Assembly (NCBI RefSeq): GCF_000426845.1
Contig: NZ_AUGD01000013.1
Coordinates: 1-64,000, forward strand
DNA length: 64,000 bases
Direction: 5' to 3'
Source of the DNA: Bradyrhizobium sp. in8p8
GTDB taxonomy: Bacteria > Pseudomonadota > Alphaproteobacteria > Rhizobiales > Xanthobacteraceae
Both the position numbers and the translations under genes were made by a program. The notes below the pieces were generated by a model. That model was not told the DNA's origin, searched no databases, and saw nothing but the letters and a program-made list of their open reading frames with translations. Shown here in pieces: positions 49,430-58,823 of this stretch (its first letter is position 1; the number at the start of each line of letters is the position of its first letter).

Positions 49430-51549
49430 GCCGCCTCGCTGATGTGCTGTTTTTCGACCTGGGACTGCGCCAGCGTGACCAGCTGCGCAACGTCGAGGAT
49501 CAGCGCCGCCGTGCCGTCGCCCAGGATCGTCGCACCCGAGAAGATCGTGACGTCCGAATGCAGCTTGGACAGCGACTTGATCACCGTCTGGTGATTGCCA
49601 ATGATCTGGTCGACGACTAGGCCGACCCGGGTTTCGCCTGTGGAGATGATGATCGTCTTCTGGTGCCGGTCGGGTGCGCCCGACGAGGACATGATCTCGC
49701 GCAGACGCAGGAAGGGCACGAGATTGCCGCGCACGTTGAGGAAGTTGCGGCCGCGCGAACGCTCGTCCTCCGCGGTCAGCTCGACGCACTCCTCCACCGC
49801 CGAGAGCGGAATGATGTAGCGGCCTTCGCCGACCCGGATCAACAGACCCTCGATGATCGCGAGCGTCAGCGGCAGGCGTAGCGTCACGGTGGTACCCTGG
49901 CCCGGCCTGGTCGACAGGTCGATAGAGCCGCGCATGTTCTCGATGGTGCGTTTGACTACGTCCATGCCCACGCCGCGGCCCGACAGCGCCGAGATCGTCT
50001 GCGCGGTCGAGAAGCCCGGGTGGAAGAGGAACTGGTGGATCTCGTGATCGCTGAGCACGGCACCGGCCGCGATCAATCCCTGCTCTTCCGCCTTCGCACG
50101 GATGCGCGCCGTGTTGAGGCCACCGCCATTGTCCTTCACGGTGACGAGCACCTGCGCGCCGGAATGGACGGCGGCGAGCTCGATGCGGCCCTGCTCGGTC
50201 TTGCCGTTGGCAGCGCGCGTGGCGGTGTCTTCGATGCCGTGGTCGATGGCATTGCGGATGAGGTGCACCAGCGGATCAGCCAGGCACTCGATCATGGTCT
50301 TGTCGAGCTCGGTATCCTCGCCCGAGGTGACGAATTCGACGGGCTTGGAGAGATCCCGCGACAGATCGTGCACGAGGCGACGGAAGCGGCCGAACAGCGA
50401 GCCGATCGGCACCATGCGCGCACCCATCGTGGTGTCGCGCAGAGAAGAAGCAAGACGCTCGATTTCCTCAGCGATCATCTTGATCGAGAGGTCGGAGCCG
50501 GAGGCCGCGAGCTGGGTCAATCGCGCCTGGGCGATGACGAGCTCGCCGACGCGGTCCATCAGCTCGTCGAGGCGCTCGGCCTGGACGCGGACGGTGGCGA
50601 TGCCCCGCTCCTGCTTGGCGTCCTCGCGGCGGGCGGGGGCCGCTTCACGCTTGATCTCGGCCTTTGGCTCGGTCGCAGCTTCGGACTTCGCAACCTGCGC
50701 CGTGGGCTCTGCCTTTGCAGCGGGTTGCTCGGCAACCGGCGCGGGAGCGGCATCGGCCATCACTACGGCCGTCTCGGCCGGCGGCGCGGGCTCTTCGTCG
50801 AGAAGCTGGAGCAACGGAGCCGGCGCGGGCGCTTCGACCTGCTCCAGCGGCGACAGCGTCAGCCTCATCTCGTCCTGGACGAACATGAAGACGTCGTCGA
50901 TCGCGTCCTTGTCGCAGGCCGCGTGCAGCTTGACGTCCCATTTCAGATAGCAATCCTCTGGCTCCATCTCATCGAGAAACGGGACGCCGTCGGTGACAGG
51001 CACCACGAAGCAGGGACCGAGCTTGCAGAGATCTTCCAGCAGATCGAGCGGATTGGAGCCGTTGCGCAGGATATGGGATTCGAATTCCAGATAAAGGTGC
51101 CAGCCGGCCCGCTTGCTCTCCACTGGCGCCAGCGGCGGCGCCCCGGCGATCTCGACGACCGGAACGGTGGGCGTGTCGGCCGAGACGAAGCGCTTGAGAT
51201 CGTCGAGGATGGCTTCGCCGATAATGTCGTCGGTCGACTGCGGATCCTCGATCAACGCTCGGATATAGTCCTTGGCGGCAAGCGCGACCGAGATCAGCTC
51301 CTGCGTCGGCTTGATCTCGCCCTTGCGAACGCGATCGAAGGCGGTCTCGAATTCGTGGGTGAACGAGGCGACCTTGTCGAAGCCGAACATGGCGCCCGAG
51401 CCCTTGATCGTATGCAGGGCACGAAAGGCGGAATCGACCAGTTCGCGGTCATCGGGACGTAGACCGAGATCGAGCAGCGATCCTTCAAGAACCTCGAAAA
51501 GTTCGCTGGCTTCCTGACGAAAGATCTCGGTCGGATCCATCGCACTCAT
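49426..51549 (-). CDS. cheA: Chemotaxis histidine kinase CheA
   Basis: The 707-residue kinase has an N-terminal HPt domain with phospho-His 46 (ALHTIKGSGAMFGFD), a second domain near residues 150-240, a proline/alanine-rich linker (about 245-310), the dimerisation helices (VRVQAERLDELMDRVGELVI), the ATPase domain (HLIRNAIDHGIE, VTVKDNGGGLN, GRGVGMDVV, PGQGTTVTLRLPL) and a CheW-like C-terminus (NVRGNLVPFLRLREIM). Its start overlaps cheY by 4 bases. All catalytic boxes are intact. Confidence 0.97.
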   Translation of the reverse strand: MSAMDPTEIFRQEASELFEVLEGSLLDLGLRPDDRELVDSAFRALHTIKGSGAMFGFDKVASFTHEFETAFDRVRKGEIKPTQELISVALAAKDYIRALIEDPQSTDDIIGEAILDDLKRFVSADTPTVPVVEIAGAPPLAPVESKRAGWHLYLEFESHILRNGSNPLDLLEDLCKLGPCFVVPVTDGVPFLDEMEPEDCYLKWDVKLHAACDKDAIDDVFMFVQDEMRLTLSPLEQVEAPAPAPLLQLLDEEPAPPAETAVVMADAAPAPVAEQPAAKAEPTAQVAKSEAATEPKAEIKREAAPARREDAKQERGIATVRVQAERLDELMDRVGELVIAQARLTQLAASGSDLSIKMIAEEIERLASSLRDTTMGARMVPIGSLFGRFRRLVHDLSRDLSKPVEFVTSGEDTELDKTMIECLADPLVHLIRNAIDHGIEDTATRAANGKTEQGRIELAAVHSGAQVLVTVKDNGGGLNTARIRAKAEEQGLIAAGAVLSDHEIHQFLFHPGFSTAQTISALSGRGVGMDVVKRTIENMRGSIDLSTRPGQGTTVTLRLPLTLAIIEGLLIRVGEGRYIIPLSAVEECVELTAEDERSRGRNFLNVRGNLVPFLRLREIMSSSGAPDRHQKTIIISTGETRVGLVVDQIIGNHQTVIKSLSKLHSDVTIFSGATILGDGTAALILDVAQLVTLAQSQVEKQHISEAA

Positions 51550-51911
51550 GCGCGCACCAGCTTGCCGACCACGGCCAGCAATTGCTCGGGTTTGAAGGGC
51601 TTGGTGATCCAGCCGGTGGCGCCGGCGCTCTTGGCTTCCTGCTTCACCGTGTCATTGGATTCGGTGGTCAGGAATACGATGGGCATTCCGACAGCGTTCG
51701 GCAGCTTGCGCAGCGCGCGGATCAACTCCAGCCCGTTCATGACCGGCATGTTGAGGTCGGTGATCACGAGGTCCAGCTTGCCGGCTTGCGCCTTGGCCAG
51801 CCCTTGGGCGCCATCACCGGCCTCGATCACGTTGTGACCGGCCGGCTCGAGCACGACCTTGATCATCTGCCGGATGCTGGGCGAATCGTCGACGGTGAGA
51901 ATCGTGGCCAT
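51546..51911 (-). CDS. cheY: Chemotaxis response regulator CheY
   Basis: The 121-residue single-domain receiver has the acidic pair at DD 8-9, phospho-acceptor Asp 52 (VITDLNMPVMNG), the switch Thr in FLTTES and Lys in ITKPFKPEQ. It is coupled to the STAS gene (TGATG) and to cheA (ATGA). CheY~P would act on the flagellar motor or as phosphate sink. Confidence 0.95.
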   Translation of the reverse strand: MATILTVDDSPSIRQMIKVVLEPAGHNVIEAGDGAQGLAKAQAGKLDLVITDLNMPVMNGLELIRALRKLPNAVGMPIVFLTTESNDTVKQEAKSAGATGWITKPFKPEQLLAVVGKLVRA

Positions 51912-52234
51912 CAGGTGCCATCTTTCTTTTGCGGGAAGTGCTGATCGATCATCGCTTCGCTGGCAAAGCCGGCGCGGCGAAGGGTGTTGCGCAGAGATTG
52001 CGAGAAGGAGGTCAAGACCACGGGGCGGCCCTGGGCCTCGCCGGTCTTGGCGGTCGACAGCAGAAGCTGGATCGAGGTCACATCGGCCTTGTCCACGTTC
52101 GAGCAGTCGATCTCGAGCCGCTCCTGGCGGCCGAACGCCTCGCGAATGAGGTCATAGACGCTGCGAATGGCGGCGATGCTGCAATCAGCGGGCAACCGCA
52201 ACGACCATTTTGGCTCCGTGGAATTGAGCGACAT
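51911..52234 (-). CDS. STAS-domain protein of the chemotaxis operon
   Basis: The 107-residue product has the STAS pattern: WSLRLPADCSIAAIRSVYDL, LEIDCSNVDKADVTSIQLLL followed by STAKTGEAQGRPVVL. The Ser of the usual phosphorylation motif (DxSxVxxxDSxG) appears as DVTSIQLL, so phosphorylation is uncertain. It is the first gene of the operon. Similar STAS-cheY-cheA orders occur in other alphaproteobacteria. Function unknown. Confidence 0.82.
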   Translation of the reverse strand: MSLNSTEPKWSLRLPADCSIAAIRSVYDLIREAFGRQERLEIDCSNVDKADVTSIQLLLSTAKTGEAQGRPVVLTSFSQSLRNTLRRAGFASEAMIDQHFPQKKDGT

Positions 52235-52492
52235 CGCTGCATTCGCCTTTGCTAAAACTTCGCTACACGTTTGGCGCGAATCGAGTGAGCAAAACCCTAA
52301 CGCGGCGGTCCGTACAACTACGGGTCACATCCTCGGGGATTTCGCGCAACTTCATGCCGCGGGCACAACCTGCCGAAATTTCAGGCGACGCCTCCGCGCC
52401 GGCACTGTTTCCGCGCATTTGCTTCGCGTTAAATTCGCCCGGGTTATGGCTTGGCCTCGTGTCTTTGGCAGTGAAGAGAGCCCCCGCCACCA
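52235..52492. promoter_or_regulatory. Divergent promoter region, che operon / HD-GYP gene
   Basis: The 258-base gap between the STAS gene and the plus-strand HD-GYP gene should hold the promoters for both. No gene is seen. Candidate boxes are not clear enough to place. Confidence 0.45.
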
Positions 52493-53626
52493 ATGCTGAC
52501 CCAAGCGCTGCTGGTTGATGACAGCCGCTCCGTCCTCAACTTCCTGAAACGTCATATCGAGGCAGAAGGTCTGGTCGAGGCCACCGCCTTCCTCGATCCC
52601 GTGGAGGCGCTGGCTTGCGCGCGGGGGCGCGTCTTCGATCTGGTGCTGGTGGATTACGAGATGCCGCATATGGACGGCATCAGCTTCATTCGCAGCTTCC
52701 GCAGGCTTCCCGGCTGCGCCGACATCCCGATCGCGATGGTCACCTCGCGCCAGACCGACGACATCAAGATGGAAGCGCTGCAGGCCGGTGCAACCGATTT
52801 CCTGCCGAAGAAGCCACAAAGCCTCGAAATGACGGTGCGCCTGCGGAATTTGATTCAGCTTGGTGCAGCCGTGCGCAAGCTCAACGACCGCGCCGCGCAC
52901 CTGGCCAGCGAAGTCGCAGCAGCAACGCGAAAGCTCGGCGAGCGCGAAGAGGAGATCATCCTGCGGCTCGCGCTCGCGGTCGAATACCGCGACAATGATA
53001 CCGGCGAGCACACCCTGAGAGTCGCGCGCTACAGCCGCGTGATCGCCGAACAGCTCGGCCTGCCCGCCCGGCTTTGCCGCGACATCTATCTCGCCGCGCC
53101 TCTGCACGACGTCGGCAAGGTCGCCATCCCCGACAATATCCTGCTCAAGCCAGGCAGGCTCACCGAGGACGAGATGGCGGTGATCCGGACGCATGCCGCG
53201 ATCGGCGAACGAATACTGGCCGATTCCAGCTGCGAGCTGATCCGGCTCGGTGCGCAAATTGCCGCGAGCCATCACGAGCGCTGGGACGGCGCGGGCTATC
53301 CGAACGGCCTCAAGGCGGAGGCCATCCCGGTCGCCGCCCGCGTGGTCGCCGTCGCGGACGTCTTCGACGCCCTGACGACGCGGCGGCCATATAAGGAGCC
53401 GATGGCGATCGAGATGGCGCGCAACTACCTGATTGAGAATCAGGGCAAGCAGTTCGACCCGGCCTGCGTCCAGGCGTTCCTGTCGCGCTGGGACGAGGTG
53501 GTCGGGATCGCCGCCGGTGAGACGCCTCTTCAGAAAAGCGGGGCCCCTCTCGCTCCTGATATAGAGAGTGCGGCCGAGAGCTGCCCGGTGGAGGATCATT
53601 CGGCCGAGGCAGCCCCGACCGCCTGA
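52493..53626 (+). CDS. REC/HD-GYP c-di-GMP phosphodiesterase-like regulator
   Basis: The 377-residue product has a receiver domain with phospho-acceptor Asp 54 (VLVDYEMPHMDG), then an HD-GYP domain: HTLRVARYSRVIAEQLGL, the HD at residues 205-206 in LHDVGKVAIPDNILLKPGRL, THAAIGERIL, ASHHERWDGAGYPNGL with the GYP, and VAVADVFDALTTRRPYKEP. HD-GYP enzymes degrade c-di-GMP. The RpfG-type layout fits. It sits divergent from the che operon, which suggests a link between c-di-GMP and motility. Confidence 0.93.
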   Translation: MLTQALLVDDSRSVLNFLKRHIEAEGLVEATAFLDPVEALACARGRVFDLVLVDYEMPHMDGISFIRSFRRLPGCADIPIAMVTSRQTDDIKMEALQAGATDFLPKKPQSLEMTVRLRNLIQLGAAVRKLNDRAAHLASEVAAATRKLGEREEEIILRLALAVEYRDNDTGEHTLRVARYSRVIAEQLGLPARLCRDIYLAAPLHDVGKVAIPDNILLKPGRLTEDEMAVIRTHAAIGERILADSSCELIRLGAQIAASHHERWDGAGYPNGLKAEAIPVAARVVAVADVFDALTTRRPYKEPMAIEMARNYLIENQGKQFDPACVQAFLSRWDEVVGIAAGETPLQKSGAPLAPDIESAAESCPVEDHSAEAAPTA

Positions 53627-53810
53627 CATGACGAACCGACCAACTTCTTGCCCCGGCTCCATTTTCTCTGGTCGCCGGTTTGAACCTGTTCCTGCTAAAG
53701 TGGCACCAACAACTAAGAGTGATTCTGGTCACACTTGCTTGGGGCACCCTGCTGTAAGCATCGAACCGGGACGGGCCGGTAGTGCATCGTCGAATTGGAT
53801 GAGAATTCCC

Positions 53811-54479
53811 ATGAGAAGCCTGATCGGCGCCGTCCTTGGTGCCTTCTGCCTTGCGGCCCCCGCGCTGGCGGAGACTCCTGCCGCGATCGTCGAGGACGTC
53901 CAAGGAAAGGTCGACGGCATCGCCTTCATGGACTATGTGGCAGCGGGAAAGATCATCAAGCTCGGGCCCAAGGCCAGCATCACGCTCAGCTACCTCAAAT
54001 CATGCGAGCGCGAGACGATCAGCGAAGGCGTTGTTCTGGTCGGCACTGAGCAGAGCACCGTGCAGCTGGGCGAGGTCAAGCGGGAGAAGGTGCCCTGCGA
54101 TACCAATGCGGCAAAGCTGTCGGAACGCCAGGCGAACCAGAGCGCCGCAACGACCTTCCGCAACGTGCGGTCGGACGCCAAGGGCCCCCCGTCCAAGCTG
54201 CCGACGCTCTACGGCGTCGCCCCGCTGGTGCAGGCCAAGAGCGGCAGCACGCTGGTCATCGAGCGCACCGATGGCAAGGAACCCACGATCACCGTGCCGC
54301 TGAGGAGCGAAACCATGGTCCGTGGCAAATTCTACGACTTTGCCAAAGCCGGGAAGTCGCTGACCCCAGGAGGAAGCTATCTCGCCATCCTCGGCGCCAA
54401 GCGCTACGCCTTCCAGATCGATGCCAGCGCCACCTCGTCGCCGACACCGATCGTCGGTCGCCTGCTGCGGCTCGAATAG
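53811..54479 (+). CDS. Exported hypothetical protein beside a cyclase
   Basis: ATG 53811 gives 222 residues (an ATG at 53799 adds four). A signal peptide (SLIGAVLGAFCLAAPALA) is followed by IVEDVQGKVDGIAFMDYVAA and KLGPKASITLSYLKSCERET, a FecR-like beta pattern, and a late SYLAILGAKRYAFQID. It ends 18 bases before the CHASE2-cyclase gene, so the pair is an operon. It may be a periplasmic partner sensing for the CHASE2 domain; that is inference. Confidence 0.7.
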   Translation: MRSLIGAVLGAFCLAAPALAETPAAIVEDVQGKVDGIAFMDYVAAGKIIKLGPKASITLSYLKSCERETISEGVVLVGTEQSTVQLGEVKREKVPCDTNAAKLSERQANQSAATTFRNVRSDAKGPPSKLPTLYGVAPLVQAKSGSTLVIERTDGKEPTITVPLRSETMVRGKFYDFAKAGKSLTPGGSYLAILGAKRYAFQIDASATSSPTPIVGRLLRLE

Positions 54480-54497
54480 GCGGCCCAGCAACGGGAG

Positions 54498-56648
54498 ATG
54501 CGGCGGATCGGCAGGCGCGACATCGTTGCGGCATTCCTGACTGCGCTCATCGCGGGCGCAGTCTTCACATCGCCGCCGCTTCAGGCCCTGCAAGGCCTCT
54601 CTCTCGACCTCCTAACGGCGCTGCGCGGCAAGACCATTGGCGACCGCCGTGATCCCGCCGCCTCGCCGGTCGTCGTCGTGGCGATCGATGGGGAGACTTA
54701 CGCGACGCCACCCTTCAAGGGATCGCCGACGCAAACCTGGACACGTGAGATTGGGCGCGTGCTCGGCAGCATCAGTGAGGGCGGCGCCAAGGTGATCGGC
54801 TACGACGTCATCTTCCCAAGCTCGATCGAGCTGTCCGAGATTCCGTTTGGCGACGGGCCGCTCGGCTCGCGCATGAGGGGATTCGACCGGGACTACCTGA
54901 TCGCGCTCCGACAAATCTCCGACAGCGGCAAGCTCGTGCTCGGCGAGGTCCTGAGCAACGACCACCCGGAGCGGCCCTACCAGGCGCAACGGGTGGCGGT
55001 GCGAAACAACATCCGCGCCCTCAACGTCCACACCGATGCGGACGATGTCATCCGGCGGATGCCGCTCACCTTCTCCATCGACGGCAAGCCGGTGCCGGCG
55101 ATGGCCGTCGAACTCGCCGCGCGCGCACTCGGCGCGAAGGTCGAGGTGGCGCCATCCGGTAAGGCCGAGCTGGCCGGCTATGCGATCCCGGGCGTCGTGC
55201 CGAACACGCTGACGCTGAATTTTCGAAGCCTTAGCCGCGACGTTCCGACCTACTCCTTCGCCGATCTGCGAGCCTGCGTCGAAAAAGGCGACCACGACTT
55301 CTTTCGCCGTGCCTTCGAGGGCAAGGTCGTTCTGCTCGGCACCATCCTCAACTTCGAGGACCGCAAGCTCACCTCGATGCGTCTCTCCGGCGGATATGAC
55401 GGGACCCCGGCGCCGCGCTGTGCCATCCCCTCACCTGCAGGCGCCGCGCAGAAGGCCCGCAGCGACGTGGCCGGCGTGTTCGTTCACGCCGCTGCGGTCC
55501 GAAATCTGATCGAGCGGGACGCCGTGACCGAGCTCGGATTCCCCGGGCGGTCCCTTCTCACGATCGCATTCGCTGCCGTCGTCGCGATCGCAGCCTGCAT
55601 GCTCGCGCCCGGCGCCGCACTGATGGCCTGGTTCGGCCTCACGCTCGTCTACGGGGCCGTCACCGTCAGCGCCTTCGTGCACGCCTTGGCGCTGCCGCTG
55701 GCCGAGCCGGCTCTGGCCGGCCTTGCCGCGCTCGCGATCATGATCGGCTACCGCTTCGTGCTGGCCGATCGCGACGAGCGTTTTCTGCGCAAGAGCTTTG
55801 CCCTCTACCTCGCGCCCGAGGTCATCGAGACCATGGTCGCCTCCGGCAAGATGCCGGCGCTCGGCGGCGAGATACGCAACGTCACCATGTTCTTCTCCGA
55901 CCTCAGCGGTTTCTCGTCCATTGCCGAGACCATGACCCCGGGCGAGCTGGTGACGCTGATGAACGAATATCTGTCCGCCATGACCGACATCATCGAAAAT
56001 CATGGCGGCTACGTCGACAAGTACATCGGCGATTCCATCGTCGCCATGTTCGGCGCGCCGGCCGACGATCCCGCGCACGCGCGCAACGCGGTTCGCGCCG
56101 CGCTGAAATGCCACGAGAAACTGGCTGAGCTCAACGAAGCCCATCCCGCCTTCGCCGGCCACGACATATCGCATCGCATCGGACTGAACAGCGGCGAGGC
56201 CGTGGTCGGCAATATCGGCTCGCGGCGCCGCTTCAACTACACCGTGATGAGCGATACCGTGAACGTCGCCTCGCGGCTGGAGGGGGCCAACAAATATTAC
56301 GGCACAGCCATCATGGCCTCTGAGAGCACCAAGGCGCAGACCGGCGACACCTTCGCCTGGCGCGAGCTCGACGCGATCAGGGTTCAGGGACGCGGCGAAG
56401 CAATCAGGGTGTTCGAGCCGCTGGCGGAGAGCGGTGCGGAGAGCACCGAGCAGACGAAGGCAGCTGCCGCGTATGCGGAAGGTCTTGCCTGCTGGCGAGC
56501 CAGAGAGTTTGCGAAGGCGGCGAATACGTTCGAGCGGCTGGCGGAGTCCGATCCAGCCTCGGCAATGTTCGCCAGGCGAGCGAAGGCGCTAGCCGAGACG
56601 CCGCCGCCGCCGGACTGGACGCCGGTCAATACGCTGGAAGGAAAGTAG
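54498..56648 (+). CDS. CHASE2-domain adenylate cyclase
   Basis: The 716-residue membrane protein has an N-terminal helix, an extracytoplasmic CHASE2 sensor (residues 30-350, including PVVVVAIDGETYATPPFKGS and DVIFPSSIELSE), three membrane helices (LLTIAFAAVVAIAACMLAPG and two more), and a class III cyclase domain. Catalytic residues are intact: metal Asp in MFFSDLSGFSSIAE, Lys in GGYVDKYIGDSIVAMF with the second Asp, and transition-state Asn/Arg in TVMSDTVNVASRLEGANKYY. The end has a TPR-like helical tail. Product expected cAMP. Confidence 0.93.
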   Translation: MRRIGRRDIVAAFLTALIAGAVFTSPPLQALQGLSLDLLTALRGKTIGDRRDPAASPVVVVAIDGETYATPPFKGSPTQTWTREIGRVLGSISEGGAKVIGYDVIFPSSIELSEIPFGDGPLGSRMRGFDRDYLIALRQISDSGKLVLGEVLSNDHPERPYQAQRVAVRNNIRALNVHTDADDVIRRMPLTFSIDGKPVPAMAVELAARALGAKVEVAPSGKAELAGYAIPGVVPNTLTLNFRSLSRDVPTYSFADLRACVEKGDHDFFRRAFEGKVVLLGTILNFEDRKLTSMRLSGGYDGTPAPRCAIPSPAGAAQKARSDVAGVFVHAAAVRNLIERDAVTELGFPGRSLLTIAFAAVVAIAACMLAPGAALMAWFGLTLVYGAVTVSAFVHALALPLAEPALAGLAALAIMIGYRFVLADRDERFLRKSFALYLAPEVIETMVASGKMPALGGEIRNVTMFFSDLSGFSSIAETMTPGELVTLMNEYLSAMTDIIENHGGYVDKYIGDSIVAMFGAPADDPAHARNAVRAALKCHEKLAELNEAHPAFAGHDISHRIGLNSGEAVVGNIGSRRRFNYTVMSDTVNVASRLEGANKYYGTAIMASESTKAQTGDTFAWRELDAIRVQGRGEAIRVFEPLAESGAESTEQTKAAAAYAEGLACWRAREFAKAANTFERLAESDPASAMFARRAKALAETPPPPDWTPVNTLEGK

Positions 56649-56690
56649 CCGCCCCCTTGCCCTCCCTTGGAGGGTACGCGGGGCGACCGC

Positions 56691-57863
56691 CTAGAACGGC
56701 AGCCCCACGTAATTCTCCGCAAGCAGGCGCTGCGCCGTCTCGGACGAGAGCAGATAGTCCAGCTCCGTCTGCTGGAGCCGATCCTCGTAGTCGAGCCGGT
56801 CGGGAAAGCTGTGCAGCAGCATCGTCATCCACCAGGAGAAGCGTTGCGCTTTCCAGATCCGCGCGAGCGCCTTGGCGGAGTAGCCTTTGAGACCGGAATC
56901 GTCGCCGCCCTGATAATGCGCGAGCAAGGCGTGGTAGAGATAGTAGATGTCGGAAGCGGCGCTGTTCAGCCCGCGGGCCCCGGTCGGCGGCACGATGTGC
57001 GCGGCATCGCCTGCAAGGAACAGGCGGCCATAACTCATTGGCTCGGCGACGAAGCTGCGCAAAGGCGCGATGCTCTTCTCGATCGAGGGTCCCGTAATCA
57101 GGCGGCCGGCGACCTCCTCCGGCAGGCGGCGCTTCAGCTCGGCCCAGAACGCATCGTCGCTCCAATCCTCCACCTTGTCCGTCAGTGGCACCTGGATGTA
57201 GTAGCGGCTGAGCACCTGCGAGCGCAGGGAGCACAGCGCAAAGCCGCGCTCGTGCTTCACATAGATCAGCTCGGGCGATACCGGCTTGGTTCGCGACAGC
57301 ACCCCCAGCCAGCCGAACGGATAGACCTTCTCGTATTCGCGCAGCACGTCCTTCGGGATCGACTTGCGGCTGACACCGTGAAAGCCGTCTGCGCCGACGA
57401 TGTAGTCGCAATCGATGCGGATCGTTTCGCCGTTCGAGCGGTAGGTGACGTAGGGACGATCCGATGTCAGATCATGCGGCGTTACGTCCTCGGCATTGTG
57501 CACGACCTTGCCGCCGAGCCGGTCGCGCGCCTCGTACAGGTCGCGCGTCAGCTCGGTCTGGCCATAGACCAGCACCGAATTGCCGCCTGAGTGCTTGTGC
57601 AGATCGATCTTGGAGAGCACGCCGTCATGGGCGATCTCGAACCCGCGGTGGATCTCCCCCTCGCGGTCCATCCGCTCGCCGCACCGCGCCTCGCGCATCA
57701 GCTTGGCAAAGCCGTGCTCGAGCACGCCGGCGCGGATGCGGGCGAGCACGTGATCGCGGCTGTATTTCTCCAGCACGATCGTGTCGATGCCCTTGAGATG
57801 CAGCAGCTGGGACAGCAGCAACCCGGACGGCCCGCCGCCGATGATACAGACCTGAACTTTCAT
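56691..57863 (-). CDS. pobA: 4-hydroxybenzoate 3-monooxygenase PobA
   Basis: The 390-residue flavoprotein makes protocatechuate from 4-hydroxybenzoate with NADPH and oxygen. It starts at ATG 57863. Motifs: VCIIGGGPSGLLLSQLL (FAD), RIRAGVLEHG, YIVGADGFHGVSR (DG motif) and LFLAGDAAHIVPPTGARGLN (GD motif). The length is standard (about 390-394). The upstream open frame to 58046 lies in the regulator gene and is rejected. It feeds pcaHG next door. Confidence 0.96.
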   Translation of the reverse strand: MKVQVCIIGGGPSGLLLSQLLHLKGIDTIVLEKYSRDHVLARIRAGVLEHGFAKLMREARCGERMDREGEIHRGFEIAHDGVLSKIDLHKHSGGNSVLVYGQTELTRDLYEARDRLGGKVVHNAEDVTPHDLTSDRPYVTYRSNGETIRIDCDYIVGADGFHGVSRKSIPKDVLREYEKVYPFGWLGVLSRTKPVSPELIYVKHERGFALCSLRSQVLSRYYIQVPLTDKVEDWSDDAFWAELKRRLPEEVAGRLITGPSIEKSIAPLRSFVAEPMSYGRLFLAGDAAHIVPPTGARGLNSAASDIYYLYHALLAHYQGGDDSGLKGYSAKALARIWKAQRFSWWMTMLLHSFPDRLDYEDRLQQTELDYLLSSETAQRLLAENYVGLPF

Positions 57864-57949
57864 TATTGCGTCCTCCCGTCGGCACTTTTTTGCAGACTTT
57901 GCGCTGCAGACGGATGGAGGGTTTCGCCTTTGTCTTGTACTATTCGAAC
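57864..57949. promoter_or_regulatory. Divergent control region pobA / AraC regulator
   Basis: The 86-base gap between the divergent genes must hold the pobA promoter and probable regulator site. GCAGACTTTGCGCTGCAGAC around 57892-57911 contains a repeated GCAGAC unit, a candidate direct-repeat operator. Confidence 0.4.
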
Positions 57950-58819
57950 ATGAGAAGCACAGCCCCTGCCCCGGCGATCCGGGTGTACAATTTGTTCGGC
58001 GAGTCCGGCGACCTGCCCGACGTCGTGCACTGCGAGACCATCGCATCCCGTTCGGTGCTGCACGACTGGACGCTGGCCGTGCATCGTCATGCCCGGCTGC
58101 ACCAGGTCTTGCTGATCGAGCGCGGCGGCGGCGAAGCGACGCTCGACGGGCGCGTGGTGCCCTTGAGGCCGATGCAAATCGTCAACGTACCTGTCGGCCA
58201 CGTTCACGGCTTCCGTTTCGTACCGGACACTCAGGGCTGGGTGTTGACCATCGCCGCCGAGATCCTGGATGAGGCGCTGCTCGCGGCCGAGGGCTTGCGC
58301 GGCGCATTGTCACGATCCGCCGTGGTGCGCGGCACGCCGCAGATCCGCGCCACGATGAAGCAGATCTTCGCCGAGCACGCCGCGCGCGATTTCGGCCGTG
58401 CCCATGTGCTCCGCGCCTTGTCCTCGGCCATGGTCGGGCTCGTGGCGCGCGCGCTCTCAGGGGAGAGCGGCGGCAACGGCACTGCCGAATCCAGCCTGTT
58501 CCGCCGCTTCGAGGCGCTGCTGGAGCAGCATCATCTCGAGCGCTGGAGCGTCGCCGACTATGCCAAGGCGCTGTCGGTGACGCCGACGCATCTCAACCGG
58601 ATCACGCGAAGGGCGACCGGCGATACCGCCTCGCATTTGATCCTCAACCGGCTGATCCGCGAGGCGCGGCGCAACCTCGTCTACACCAACCTGCCGATCT
58701 CGACGATCGCCTACGCGCTCGGCTTCGAGGACCCCGCCTATTTCAGCCGGGTCTATGCCGCAGCCACGGGCCTATCGCCGCGCGCCTTCCGCGCGCAGCT
58801 CCATGGCGAAGAGGCGTGA
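57950..58819 (+). CDS. pobR: AraC-family regulator, PobR-like
   Basis: The 289-residue product from ATG 57950 has an N-terminal cupin sensor (HRHARLHQVLLIERGGGEAT, VNVPVGHVHGFRFVPDTQGW) and a C-terminal AraC double helix-turn-helix (WSVADYAKALSVTPTHLNRI, then LPISTIAYALGFEDPAYFSR, ATGLSPRAFR). The divergent position next to pobA and family type agree with PobR, the 4-hydroxybenzoate-responsive activator. An earlier in-frame start at 57866 overlaps the pobA leader. Confidence 0.8.
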   Translation: MRSTAPAPAIRVYNLFGESGDLPDVVHCETIASRSVLHDWTLAVHRHARLHQVLLIERGGGEATLDGRVVPLRPMQIVNVPVGHVHGFRFVPDTQGWVLTIAAEILDEALLAAEGLRGALSRSAVVRGTPQIRATMKQIFAEHAARDFGRAHVLRALSSAMVGLVARALSGESGGNGTAESSLFRRFEALLEQHHLERWSVADYAKALSVTPTHLNRITRRATGDTASHLILNRLIREARRNLVYTNLPISTIAYALGFEDPAYFSRVYAAATGLSPRAFRAQLHGEEA

Positions 58820-58823
58820 GGCT

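Noticed and set aside
50020..51462. 480-codon plus-strand frame
   Set aside because: Antisense to cheA; composition is typical of a reverse frame.
52352..53662. 436-codon minus-strand frame
   Set aside because: Antisense to the HD-GYP gene, which has all catalytic motifs.
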